Shown: positions 22,701 through 34,280 of the stretch, piece by piece
How positions within the stretch are numbered: position 1 is the stretch's first letter
Layout of the letters: each line of letters begins with the position of its first letter
NCBI GenBank assembly: GCA_032158295.1
Contig: CM063247.1
Coordinates: 9,366,675 to 9,430,674 of the forward strand
Length of the DNA: 64,000 nt
Origin: Pycnopodia helianthoides
Lineage: Eukaryota; Echinodermata; Asteroidea; Forcipulatida; Asteriidae
Direction: 5' to 3'
Notes under the pieces: generated by a model
Told to the model about the DNA's origin: nothing
The model's database searches: none
Seen by the model: only the letters and a program-made list of their open reading frames with translations
Made by a program: the position numbers and the translations under genes

Positions 22701-23897
22701 TTTATTCAACTCGTTTTTAAATTTTTAAACCAACTGAGATAATAGTCTTGAATTCGTGTCCCCTAACCCTCCCAATTAATTCTATATCCTCAAAAATGAA
22801 GGATTCAGAAGGGCCCCAAAACAATTGCTTATCACTGGGTTCATAGGCAAACCAATCTTATCCAAGTCCAAACACGTTGGTGTAAAGTGACATAGGAGAA
22901 GAGGATATTGGAGGATTGGGGTCGCCTGTGGGCAAGTGGGCCTAGAGAGTAAGGGTTAATGAGTACAATGTGTGAAACTTGCACAATCTACCCCTTGAGG
23001 TAACCTATCAGCAAGTTGGCCTAGGGAGTAAATCCCTTTTGTACTCAAATAACAAATCAAGACCAAACATCCCATTTCCCCAGATTCCCTCACCCCTCCC
23101 ACTTGAGCTAAATTTTCATACAGGGCAGAGCTTGTTTTCCATTTTGCAATTAAGAGACATTCAAAAACAAAATCTGAACTTATCACAATAGTTATTTGGA
23201 TTGCCTCTCTTTAACAGCAGCTTATACAAGTATTGGGTGCAAATGACCAAAGCATGTGTGATGCTAAACTCGTTTACAACTTTTTCAAGATTCAAAATAA
23301 TTTAAAATCATACAACTAAATTAAGGGGGAAAGTGTCAGTTTGGCAAGAATTTGTAATGTTAGTATTCAATTTTCAACGCCAATGCTGAGAAACCCAAAA
23401 CAAGGAAACCAGCTGATCAGCTGAAAAGTTGCATGCCTGTTCAAGGTTCAAGGTTCAGTGTTCATTTATTTCAACAGTATCAAAAAGTAAAAAGGCAATA
23501 TACATCAAAAGTAATCATTACAAAATGCAAAGTAAATGTTTCACAACATAGGTTAAAAGAACAAAAATGTAAAAACATATGTGACACTGCAGAGGGATCC
23601 ATTTAAGAAGCAAAGCTTGTAGGCAATGGTTCCTAATGACATGCAAATGCATTGAGATAAAAAATAATGTTAAGTGAACCATGGAGGTCCGTGGTCGAGT
23701 TGAGCTGCCAATGAACAAAATATAATAGCAGGTCTCAATGCATGCATGTTTACAAAGAAAAATCAGCAAACACTTATACAAACAAATAAACAAACACAAA
23801 CAGTGGACTAGGACTTTATGACAGAACACTATACAACAGTATTTTGCAGTCTTCAACCTGTACCTCTACTTTCCAACAATCTTTGTCCAAATTACTA
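19702..23897. other. Aldh1 3'UTR and intergenic DNA
   Basis: After the Aldh1 stop I see no canonical AATAAA within 200 bp. The rest has no convincing exon on either strand. It contains GGACACCCTGTT-type short repeats near 21040-21160, a GTTCAAGGTTCAAGGTTCA repeat at 23440 that heads a minus-strand retroposon-like tail, and scattered low-complexity tracts. A missing terminal exon of the PMF1-like gene would have to lie here, but I could not identify it. Confidence 0.5.
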
Positions 23898-24097
23898 ACA
23901 GAGCTGCCAACATTTGCATCTTGCAATCAGGGAGATTTTGTACAACAATCAGGGAGATATTTAGAATTACATTCAACATAATAGAGAAAAAGTGTGCACA
24001 ATCAGGGAGATTTTCATATTTGTTCATCGAAACATGGAAAAAACGGGTTTACTTTCAGGGAACTTTCTGCAGAATCAGGGAGAGTTGGCAGCTCTGT
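23898..24097. mobile_element. 200 bp MITE with ACAGAGCTGCCAAC ends
   Basis: Terminal inverted repeats are ACAGAGCTGCCAAC and GTTGGCAGCTCTGT, flanked on both sides by ACTA (likely target-site duplication). The interior repeats ATCAGGGAGA four times. It supplies the last residues and stop of the PMF1-like read-through frame. Confidence 0.8.
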
Positions 24098-27000
24098 ACT
24101 AAACCCCCAGAGTCTGTGTACCTTTTCAAATGTTTTCAGTCCCTCGGTGATCTTTTGCTTGGTGTCCAGCAGGTGTTGCTTACGGGGAACCAGCGCCTGA
24201 TATAGCCTCTTATTCTCTTGCTGAACCTGTTCCAGCAGGTGCTCCAATCGCTCTTTCTCTCTTAGTTTGGGCTGGATGAGGTGGCTTCGGACGTCTTCTA
24301 CAGGGTCACCTGAAGGTCTCCTGCAAAATGGCAATTTTTGTTTCAATTCTAGTTAGCTTTGTGGGAAAAACCTTGTACATGGAATCTCTCTTTTGAGTTG
24401 TGATGGTTCTGAAAAGAACCGATGGTGTAACAACTTAACGTTTCAATTAGTACGCTCCGATTGTCTTCAGGATGCTTCAGGCATCTATGAAAACTTCATG
24501 GAACTTTAGCTGGTAACCTGTTTCTACTAAGCAGGATTTTTCTGTGCTTAGCAAATTTGTGTACTTACAGGCTTTATGAAAGCACTCGATCCATGTCGAA
24601 ACCAACCCTGCTCGGGAGGTGGGTTGGTTTTTTTTACCAGTGTAGAGACTTACACTTGTAGCACAAAAAAGAGAGTTTGCGTTGGGCAGTGTGAAAGCAG
24701 GGTGGGTTTGAACCATGTTGACACAGATTGGTAACACGGATTGGCAGGGTTTGCCTTTAACTTTTTCAGTGGCTTGCCCGCAGAACCAGCCAGCTTGTCA
24801 TTTCGCTGGTCCCACAACTTTTTCATTGGTCCATATTTGGGGTTTTTCTTTCAACATGGGACTTGTAATTTGAAAAATGTGAACAATCAGTGGTTTACAT
24901 GCTGTAGTAGCAATTAACTAACTAGCAGGACTAGTCAAAGAGAATTTTGACTAGTCCTCTGGTGTTTTAACTGGCATTGGGCAAACGGACCACTGCTAAG
25001 GGATACAAATTATTGGAACTGTGTAGCTTTTGGCATGGATCACAGCTTGATAGGTTGAAAAGACTTTAAATGGGTAAAGGTTTTATCAGTAAACAAAACG
25101 CTGCATCAAATCGTCCATGAGTTATTCCCATCTTACCAGGCTGGCTGTGAGAGCTGTGTGGGCGCATCGTGTATGTGTTGGTCTAATTCATTGAATAACC
25201 TGACGAGACCTTCTTCTTCGACCATCAGCTCAAGTTCTTTCTGTAAAGGAAAGTAGATTAGGACAGTTAAGTTCACACAAAAATGGGTAACATTAGTGGC
25301 GTAACTAGACATTTTTCTTCTCTTCAGTTTGGGGGACACATAGAGGGCAAAGAAATAACTGGGGGAAGGCTTAAACTTTAAAAGTTTACCAGTTAATTAC
25401 AATGTATTTTATTACTTTGTAGCTCATGTACCGCACATTACAATGTATGTATTGTACGAAGCTGATGGTCTAGCTTACACTAACTGAGCATGCGCTGCCA
25501 AACTGCAGCAATCACAAACAGAAAATACTAGACGTTCTGATATTCCTACTAGTAATATTATGACTGGGTCACATTATATATTAAGTTCACAGAATGATCT
25601 GAATAAAACATATTAAGTAAATATGATTATTTTACACTACAGTACTGATCAGTATTTACCATTTCTTTTTCTCAGCAGCCAACCCCCCCCCCCTCTACTC
25701 TAGGTTGTTACACTACATTATATCTCTAGTCTCTTTTACCTTGTTTTGATAATGTAACAACTGCGTCATAGTCATACATAGCTCTAAAAGTATTACCCCC
25801 TCCACCCCCCTCCCCCCAGTACATGGTCATGTCCATTTCTCTTTCTTCCTTTTAGTTTTAATTTACGATTATCGGAACTATAATACAAACCCCCAAACCC
25901 TTCAAGTTCTGTTCGCCGTGGTCAAAATAAAATAAGGCTAAAAATCATGCATTATTCATTCAGAACTAGGGTGGTCTTGAAAACAAAAATTACAAAATGC
26001 CATTAGTTCCTTTGGGCATGAGTGCGCATTCCTGCAAAATTATTATCTTTTTTAAAGGTCAATAGTTAGTATTTTAACTATTGAATTACTCAAGAGGATA
26101 ATTTTTTAAAAAAGATAAATATAGTGCAACATCCATTAAAAAGTCCCCTAGAAAGTGGCAGTGGGAATGGGATATACAAAGTAGTTGAAAGTTTTCAATA
26201 ACATTATTATTGACTAATAGTAAATAACCCTTACTACACTGTCACTAGCAGGCGACGAATATGGATAGGGTCACTAGGGTGTGGCCCAAATCTTCCCATT
26301 TCCTCATACACTCCACCACACCAAATTGTAGGACAAGATTAGAATGCTTGAACCGACAGTGATTTAGCAGTTTGTTGGGCCTACTGGTCGAGTCCTTCTG
26401 AATCCTTCACTTTGTCAATATTATGATATTGGATAGAAGGAATTGGGACTTTGGGTAGCTGTTGTAGCTGTAGGGTAAATAACATTTATAAAATATGATA
26501 TATTCATAATGGTTAATTAGACCCTGTTACTGGGGCACTGTACTCCTTTTTCGAAAAATGTTGATGTTTATCGGTCGTACTAGCTCCCCAGGAACTTATT
26601 GTACGTAACTACATCAATGCGATCACGCTCTCAGCAGGATCCCAGGTGCCCTGCCTCAACTATATCAATGCGATCACGCTCTCAGCAGGATCCCAGGTGC
26701 CCTGCCTCAACCGTGAAACCACGCGGTTGAGGCAGGGCACCTGTCAAATTTTAGACGGGTGCCCTGCCTCAACTGTGACAACAACGCGGTTGAGGGAGGT
26801 AGGGCATCCGTCTAATTGATGGGTACCCTATCTCCCTCAACCTTGTTGTCGTCACAGTTGAGGCAGGGCACCCGTCTAAAATTTGACAGGTGCCCTGCCT
26901 CAACCGCATGGTTTCACGTTTGAGGCAGGGCACCCAATAAAATGAAGATTGATGTAGTTACGTACAATAAGTTCCCTGGGGCGCTAGTATTAGTAAGTAG

Positions 27001-27655
27001 TACGACCGATAAACGTCAAAATTTTTCGAAAAAGGAGTACGCGCCCCAATAACTGGGTCTAATGGTTAACAATATATAATGTTCTGGCTTCGTATTCTTT
27101 ATTTAGATAGTAAATTACTAACAGTAATACTATAGTATTAAATACATTAGGCTAGTAAGTACTACTCTAGTACTCTAGCATAAGTATACTAAAAGTATCA
27201 AAAATCAAACCTGAACAGATGATTCAAGATTTTCCAAAAACTGTTCCCTGATGCTTCTTAAAGCTGCCGGTCTTTTCTCATGGGCAAATGAGTAGCTGCG
27301 TGCGAAGGTGCTGTACCTGTAATGTATTATTGGCAAGAGAGAACAACAATTGCCTTGTGAGTGAAAAAATAATGACTAACTGCTCACGCATAATAAATGA
27401 ATGTGTCGGAAATACAGGCACATCGATTTCGTATTTCTTGAACCGAATTGAAACTTTGCTCGAGTCATACCTTCCGGCTTCCAGGCACTTTTTCACCGTT
27501 TTCTGAAGAGCGTCCCGCAGTCGTATCATGTGAGAGCCTTCATCGCATTCTCCTGCTCCTTCCAAACGTGAAACCGCTAGTGAACTTTCATTTTTGGACG
27601 AGCCAAGCCCAACAGACGACTTGTCCATGGATTTTTCGTCTGGAGCAGCGGCCAT
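24014..27655 (-). CDS. PMF1/NNF1-like MIS12-complex kinetochore subunit
   Basis: PMF1 (Nnf1) is a subunit of the MIS12 complex that links centromeric chromatin to the NDC80 complex. Exons on the minus strand: 27655-27471, 27316-27211, 25240-25137, 24320 down to stop at 24014; phases 2,0,2 join exactly (702 nt, 233 residues). The first ~40 residues are polar and Ser-rich. RLRDALQKTVKKCLEAGRY, FLENLESSVQKELELMVEEE and AW-RPSGDPVEDVRSHL align with the conserved PMF1 pattern, including the family's PAWRPSG motif. From about residue 150 there is a coiled coil (REKERLEHLLEQVQQENKRL). Human PMF1 is about 205 residues. The C-terminus is uncertain: a good donor (AAAAG|GTACAC) lies at 24122/24121 after TFEK, and read-through past it enters a small transposon (23898-24097) that supplies the stop. 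I could not find a further exon downstream. Identity is from recalled family sequence, not a search. Confidence 0.8.
24405..24420 (-). promoter_or_regulatory. Histone-type stem-loop sense-oriented in PMF1-like intron 3
   Basis: On the minus strand it reads GGTTCTTTTCAGAACC then ATCACAACTC and AAAAGAGAG. This is the best match of all copies to the classic stem-loop plus U7-binding element. The stem has two compensated base-pair changes relative to the other copies (CT/AG to TT/AA). It lies between exons 3 and 4 of the PMF1-like gene, on that gene's transcribed strand. Confidence 0.6.
24738..24995 (+). repeat. Dispersed 'GGTTTGCCTTTAACTTTTTCAG ... ACTGGTC' repeat
   Basis: Recurring words are TTAACTTTTTCAGTGG, CTGGTCC, GACTAGTC and ACGGACCACTGCTAAG. 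Related stretches are at about 7488-7640, 39168-39355, 49372-49500 and 51655-51765. Ends are not clear; class unknown. Confidence 0.45.
26511..27069. mobile_element. Long foldback element with GAGGCAGGGCACC units
   Basis: Outer arms are near-perfect inverses: GGGGCACTGTACTCCTTTTT to CGGTCGTAC on the left and GTACGACCGATAAACGTCAA to AGTACGCGCCCC on the right. A second arm is ACTTATTGTACGTAACTACA and its inverse. The centre holds about eight alternating copies of GGTGCCCTGCCTCAAC and its complement. No ORF. It lies in PMF1-like intron 2 beside exon 2. TTAA occurs near both ends. Confidence 0.85.
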
Positions 27656-28710
27656 TATTGTTTTTGAGAATCGCGGGAATTGCCTCTGTTTATTGAGGGC
27701 GCTATATCAAATCAACGGCAACTTTTTTGTGGCAATCCCTCGCCTCTTGCTTGATCTGACTGAAAAGTGTTCCAATGAACGGGACTGGTGATGCCGGTCA
27801 GAAAATTCGGAAAGCAAAAAATAAGTTATTCTCATAGAAAGGAAACAAATTATAGGGAGCCTTAATAGGAAAAATTACCCTGACTTTTTAACTATAGTAA
27901 AAAGACACCCGAAACCTCAGAACACATGTGCACGCAGAGGGGGAACTTCTTCATCTCCACGGCCAATGTCAAAGCATTGCATACCATACCATTGCACGGT
28001 CCCAAGTTTCGTCTAGTTTTAGTACTTGCTTAGGTCTACTTGATATTAAATTTGGTCGATTATCGCTTTTAGCCTAAAGGCAGGGATCTCAGATTCTCCG
28101 TAAACTTCCTCAGAGGGTCGGTCGCAGAAACTGAGGCAAGTACGGCGGGCGCGAGAGACAACACGATCATTCAAAAAATTCTTAGGCCTTTTCCCAAAGT
28201 CATGTAGGGCTTAGAATCGCCGATGCCGGTAGCTTTCGGGAATGACCCCGTATAACCCATGTATTTTGTATAGGTTTGAGGAAAGATGACCATTCTGTGT
28301 ACATTCAATCATGGAGGTAGAAAATAGACCTCCATGATTCAATATAGATATTTATATGTTTCGGACAGGGTCAGTTCTCTTTCGTCTAGTTTTCAGAGAT
28401 TCTAGTTGAATTATATTGAATGGGGTCAGCAGAGCATAAAGTTAAGCCCCCTTTTCTGACTTGTTGATATCTTTGTGTAGATGAGGATTTCATATTCTAA
28501 AATTGGACACGATGCTCGTGCAAAGTTTACATTTTGTGTCAGGAGAAATTAAAAAAAAATTTCCCTTTAGATGATATTAAAAAAGAGAACATTAAGTAAT
28601 AATGCAAGCGCGTACGGTACGATGGTTCGGGCTAGGTGTACAGTGAATCCCTAAACATTTACCCCCAAACCTGGATCAGCTGCACGACGATGTTCAATAT
28701 ATTTGCATCT

Positions 28711-29099
28711 TTAAAGGAACATTACAGAATTGGTTGTTGCTAACAAAACAGTTGCTTGCAGTGTAAGCACTTTATATAATCCACCATATACATAAACTGA
28801 CAAACCTGTAGAAGTTTGAGATCGATCGGCCATCTGGGTCACGAGAAAATAGTGAAAAACCGATTACATATTTACATGAAATCATATAGATTCAACAAAT
28901 GAATAAAACGCTCACTGAGCGATAAACTCCAATCGGAAAATTAGTTTATTCATTTCTCATCAAATATGGCATTTCAGACAGAAATATTTCTCGGGATGTT
29001 TTCTACATCATTAGACCGTATAAGTTTTTTATAAATCTGTGATCAAAAAGTATATTTTACAAGTTTTTTCTTACCAATTATTCTGTAATGTTCCTTTAA
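28711..29099 (-). mobile_element. Family B element
   Basis: TTAAAGGAACATTACAGAAT to TCTGTAATGTTCCTTTAA, 389 bp, opposite orientation to the copy at 9667. Internal GATCGATCGGCCATCTGGGT, then AAAACGCTCACTGAGCGATA, are highly conserved across copies. Confidence 0.85.
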
Positions 29100-29775
29100 G
29101 TTACACAATAAAATTGGCCTACACATTTAATAGACCTACATTATACACAAATCTTTAATTCATCCTCCACCTCTACCTCAAAATACAGAGATCTCTACGC
29201 CGTGACTGTGTCGCCTCTTTTACGAAACTCGGAGTGAAGCCCGACTCTTATAAGTTATAAATTCAAACGCAAAAAGCGTATGCGAAGCGAACAATTTGTT
29301 TGAGGCGCAAATTATCATCAGGGCGCATAAAAAAAATATTTACGCAAGAAAATTCGCTCCGCTTTCGCAATTCACGTACAGTATAAAGGCTTCTGAAGGA
29401 GCCCACCGGCGACTCGATCAAATCATCATAATGCAGCTCTCGTCACGTCATCGAGAGTTGAAACATTCTACCTCCAGTGAACATAGCATACCTGAACAAC
29501 ACACAAACACAGGATCATACTCCAGACTGGTTATGAATGCGCACCCCCTACCGTGTACCTCATTGTCCCGTCACACACCCCGAGGGAGCGCACCGTCACC
29601 ATAGTAACGTCAATTTGGGGGTACGCGTAGTAACACACGGGACAGTGTGGAGCAGCTAGCTACTAGCCCTTGCATGTAATAACACTAAACGAAATACTTG
29701 CACTGCGAAGTATACATTGTAATGTACATCGGACAAATATTCCCTCAAAATATGGGTAGCTTTAGACACATTGCC

Positions 29776-29833
29776 AAATTTATTTTATGTCTTTAGAACA
29801 TACGCAGAAAAACAAGACTACTCGTCAAGAAAG
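29776..29833 (+). other. Possible non-coding 5' exon with strong donor
   Basis: A short stretch ends in TCAAGAAAG|GTAAGTG, one of the best splice donors in this intergenic interval. It sits at the edge of a CpG-richer tract (about 29200-29650). The SAXO5-like gene downstream has a strong acceptor in its 5'UTR at 34164, so this could be its untranslated first exon. There is no direct evidence of transcription. Confidence 0.2.
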
Positions 29834-32800
29834 GTAAGTGTTTGTGTGGATTTTTTCAGTAGTTAGTTCACATTTTCTGTCTTCTGTGTAGACTGGGATA
29901 GTAAAAAATACTTGCCGTATTTTTGTGTTGCCTTCGTAGGGCATTTCTGTTTGAGTGACATGAGGAGAGTCCAGGCTCACAAGGACGTCGAAATAGAATT
30001 TACCACTTTTACTCCATTTTCACGCAGGTTAAAGTAATTAAGATCGGTTTGAAGTAGTGTAGTTTCTCCCACAGGAAGTTGTCACTGAGAATTCGGAATA
30101 ATTCGTGTTCTTCCTCTGCAATCCGCAATTCTAATACAGCGGACAATGTTCAAAGAGAATGTCGAATATAGGTCCCTTAGCCTATATCTGAATCAGAATC
30201 TAAATTATAAAGCATCCTTATGGAAACATCACACCAACTTTGTCTTCAAATACCTGGTCTTCAAACACCGGGTCAGCAGTCAAACCGCATCTACTTTTCA
30301 ACGGAAGCCCTCAATAAATTGAATTTGTCTATACATTTCCATAGTTGTATGGAAAACAAGCAGAGTATAATTATAAGACATGGCCAGGAAAGTGCCGGTA
30401 TATGTTTCATCTTCATTATTACATTTTAACATGGAATACTGATAACCCAGACCTTAAGCTTCCTTCTTACCGATTGCATTTTGTACATTATTTTCCGTTT
30501 TTTATTTTTTACATTATTTCACCTGCCACTATAAACATTCAGCTCACTTCAAACCACGAGGGAATGTGCCGTTGTCATGAAACCTTTACGTAAACAAAAT
30601 ATTGAAAAGAATACAAATTGACGAGAGAAATACCAAGTCGGGAAAAGGACAACGAATGGGAAGAATACATTAAATAAAAGGGAGCCACAAAACCTCAAAA
30701 CACCTGCTAATCTCGACGAGAATAAATGTCGGTAAACAGTCAATCATCTATACAGGTGGCTTTCAGGTTGCATTATGAAGAAGAACACATTCTCATTCAG
30801 TATGCTGAATTTTAAAATGAACGTTTGTTATTTTGTACAAATTATTGATGATTTTTTATGTGTGGACAAAATTCACCTGCTGATGACTTACAACTAATGT
30901 ATTTGTTTATGTTCTCTTTTTTTGGTTGGAAGTGAAATGGGAAGTTCATAAGTTTCCCATCCTACTGATAAAATGGATTCCCATGCGGAAAGGAACAAAC
31001 AAATTTAAGAAAAGATATTATTTGGTTTTCATTCTCATAGTGACAAATATAATGAGCAACAGTTTGCTACCTGAAAGCCTTCTTTTCTTCTGAAAAGACG
31101 AATCAACAACCATTCTGGTTAGTTGTTTTGGTTTTAGTTTCATTTTATAGATACTCCAGGATGTGAAGAAAAAAATCCAGCAAACCTGTTTTATTCAGCG
31201 GCTTGCATCCATCATTAGGAGTTGGAGAACGACATCTGGGGAATTTAGATGAAGGACAACAATTTTTCAGGGCACCTTCAGTTCTCTAACTTTATCGGCA
31301 ACGTTATTTGCGCAGCTTAGCAACATGTACATGTAGATGTTGACCATGACGAGTGAATGAAAAAGGCGCACACGAGTCGCTGTTTACTCTCCCAAGAGCA
31401 GTATGTGTGCGCAAGCGATAAACCCCGTGTAACCGTTGCACCTCACTGAAGAGGTATGTCAACTTTATGGCCTTCTAAACAAACGGAAGAACGGCGCAGA
31501 GGATGTTGGGTTTTAGACAACTTGTTTATACTTCAAACATGGCGCTATTATGTGACCAGTGTGGTTTATTGAAGTTGGCAATTGCTAATTTCAGTAGTTT
31601 GGACAGTTTATAACGGTGCATGCAACCGCAAAATTGAGTTAAAGTATAGGGTATATGCCTATTGGAAGAATGAATGGTAGCGAGAATGATTGACGTTTCC
31701 GTGGTAACCGCACGACTAGGCAAAATACTCATCGTCAGAGGTGGGGTCCAGATTAGTTTATCCACGATACTTGCGTAACCCTTCCTTCATGGTGTAACTG
31801 CCAGTGCTAATCGAGCTTGGACACCAATGGCATGGGTCTAAATCCAATAGACTGGATCTTTTGCTATATTGCGTCTGAATGAACTAAAAACATGACACAG
31901 CCCCGGTGACGAGTATTCTGGGCTTGGCCGGTGTGGCAGGAGATTCTGTCCCCCGGAGATTATGTGTGTTCCCCCCCCCCATACTGCGAATTGTGTCGAC
32001 AGTAATTTACCACATAGGGACACAAACACAGGGGCACAACATACCATATGACATCTTTATTTACCTGGCCGGCCGGGTGAACTTTTCGACTTACTTTTAC
32101 CCTGCGAATTATCATTCACACCAGTACGATCGTTCATAATTATTCCCCAGACCAGAAGTTTCGATTCTTATCGTGGACCCAGCTACGCAAACGAGTTATC
32201 CAAACACAGCGCACAATATCCAGACTTTGGCCCATCACTTTTGTCCGCGGTAAAAGTATCTATAATTTGAATGCAAATAATATTGCGGAGATATTTTGAC
32301 GCCCAAGCACCTTCAGCAAGAGAAAGCCTGTATACATTATAGGCCTTCGAACCCGTTCTTGTTGCCACTCCATACTTGCTGGCAGTGTTATTCAGCATGC
32401 TGACCAACAGTTAAAAAAAACTTTACGATGAAAACTTCGCACAGCATGCTGTGAACAAGACTTATAATGGGGTCTACAGGCGTATTAGTTTCTAAGAGTC
32501 AGAATTTGCAATTTTGATGCCCTATATAAATCTAAACCTGGGCGATAGCACAATATACATGTACATATATATTTATTGACGAGTACGTTGATTCCCTATT
32601 CTCAACAAACACAATCAGTCAACAAACTTGTGGAAAACATCCACTACATTACTCTGCTTATGTTTCCTCCCAAGTCTTCCGTTCTAGGGAAACCTTTCGG
32701 TGATTTATGTTTCAATACAACAATGAAAAGCAGAACTTGATGTTTTGTCGAGAATTGCAAGTTCGTATTTTGTTCGTTCTTCTGAAGTGCCGATTTGAAA

Positions 32801-34280
32801 AGATCTTAGATTGGAGGGACGATTGTCTTACACATGACAGTTTTTCAGACAGAAATATGGCTTCTTGAAAAAAACAATCAGATTAAAAACTGTTATAACC
32901 TTCCGCTCCCAGGGACACTACGACTCATACGTCACCATTAATGAAACTTTTACAGGTTAAAGACTGGAGGAACGACACTAATGCTAGCTCCCTTTCCATT
33001 GGTTAGCAATTATTACGATGAATTTAAACTTGGTCGGTGCTTAGAGCGTCATGGACGACCCAACTGGCGTCCCAAGCTATGTTTCGCGTCACAATAGCAT
33101 GGTTTGCCAACGGTTTTGTCTCTCCTTGCAAAATACAAGGCTCAATTTGTTGATTTTAAAACTGTTGATGTTTGATTCATTGGCTAGCGATACAGGCGCA
33201 CGTATCCATTTACCTTTTGTATTGTTACCGATGGATAGCTTCACTTTCAAGTTAAACAATGACTTGTGTATAATTCCTACATTTGATACAGACCCACAGT
33301 CATGGTTATAAAAATAGCACTCGACCATCCGTTCTACATTATTCGTGGGGATAATAAAAATAAAATCAACACCAAAAACAAACAATAAATTCTGCTGAGA
33401 ATACATTAGGTAAACCGCTTTCTGCCATAAATTCTGCTAATTGTCAAAAAATATATATATAAAAACACAAACAAAATACAGTTCCAGGTCTTCTGTGGAT
33501 CACACTGCGCTCATTCACGTTGACATTAAAACTTGATGCTATGCAATGGACAAGTGGAATACGACAACTTTGTTGATATATCGCGACATGTGTTGATGCC
33601 GACAATATGGAGTTCATTTTGTTATTGCTGTCAAAGTTCAAGTTTTGTGACAATAACACAGATTTGAAAAACTGTTGCTAGGCCTGTCCAACCTGGTCTT
33701 TTACGTGTAAAAAAAACCCACAAACCAACTCCCATTTGTCAGCTTGTGCGGTTGTTTCGGAGGCAAGCGGGACTAGTTCGCTAGTTTAACTCAGACTGCC
33801 AAGTGGTAACTAAAAACTTGTTTTTTTAAGGAAAAGATAAGCCCCTATTTTTACGGACGACTAATACATATGAGCGATATTATTAAAAAATAACAGCTTG
33901 AATCAAAAGTTTTTTAAAATAATAAAAACCTAAGGGGTCTATATAAAAACGTGAAAAAGAAGAAGCCATGCATGTATTAATAAAGAAGAAGAAGAAGAAA
34001 GAAGGGTGACCTTTATCTTTTATTACGCGGTTACTTCTCCCGATATGAGCTGCCCAAGTAGACCAAAATCCATCGTGGGATCCAGACGCCATTGTTACCT
34101 GCACTTCATTGAATTATCCGTGAAATATATTGATAAGAAGTATTTTACTTTTTTTTCTCTGCAGCATTTTCTCATCACTGTGTAAAATCTTCACGACAGG
34201 GCTGAATGTTTACGCTTGAGTAAAAACACACCGTTTGAAGCTTCTTTCTCTTTGAAGCATATAACTATAACACAATCAAG

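Larger units (their letters stand above)
27656..34280. other. Intergenic between divergent PMF1-like and SAXO5-like genes
   Basis: The two genes are transcribed away from each other. I see no protein gene between. It contains a family B element (28711-29099), a CpG-richer tract around 29200-29650 that may hold promoter activity, a candidate non-coding exon near 29833, and otherwise unique AT-rich DNA. The ORF of about 100 codons at 29296 has no recognisable domain and I do not treat it as a gene. Confidence 0.5.

Noticed and set aside
26621..26940. CRISPR-like array from repeated GGTGCCCTGCCTCAAC units
   Set aside because: Units alternate orientation, spacers are not of constant length, and the host is an animal genome; it is a foldback element.
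27288..27791. Several plus-strand ORFs over PMF1-like exons 1 and 2
   Set aside because: Antisense shadows of the minus-strand exons, which have the splice sites and homology.
29296..29604. 102-codon plus-strand ORF
   Set aside because: No recognisable domain, low-complexity polar composition, sits in a CpG-richer tract and has no splice partners; more likely chance.
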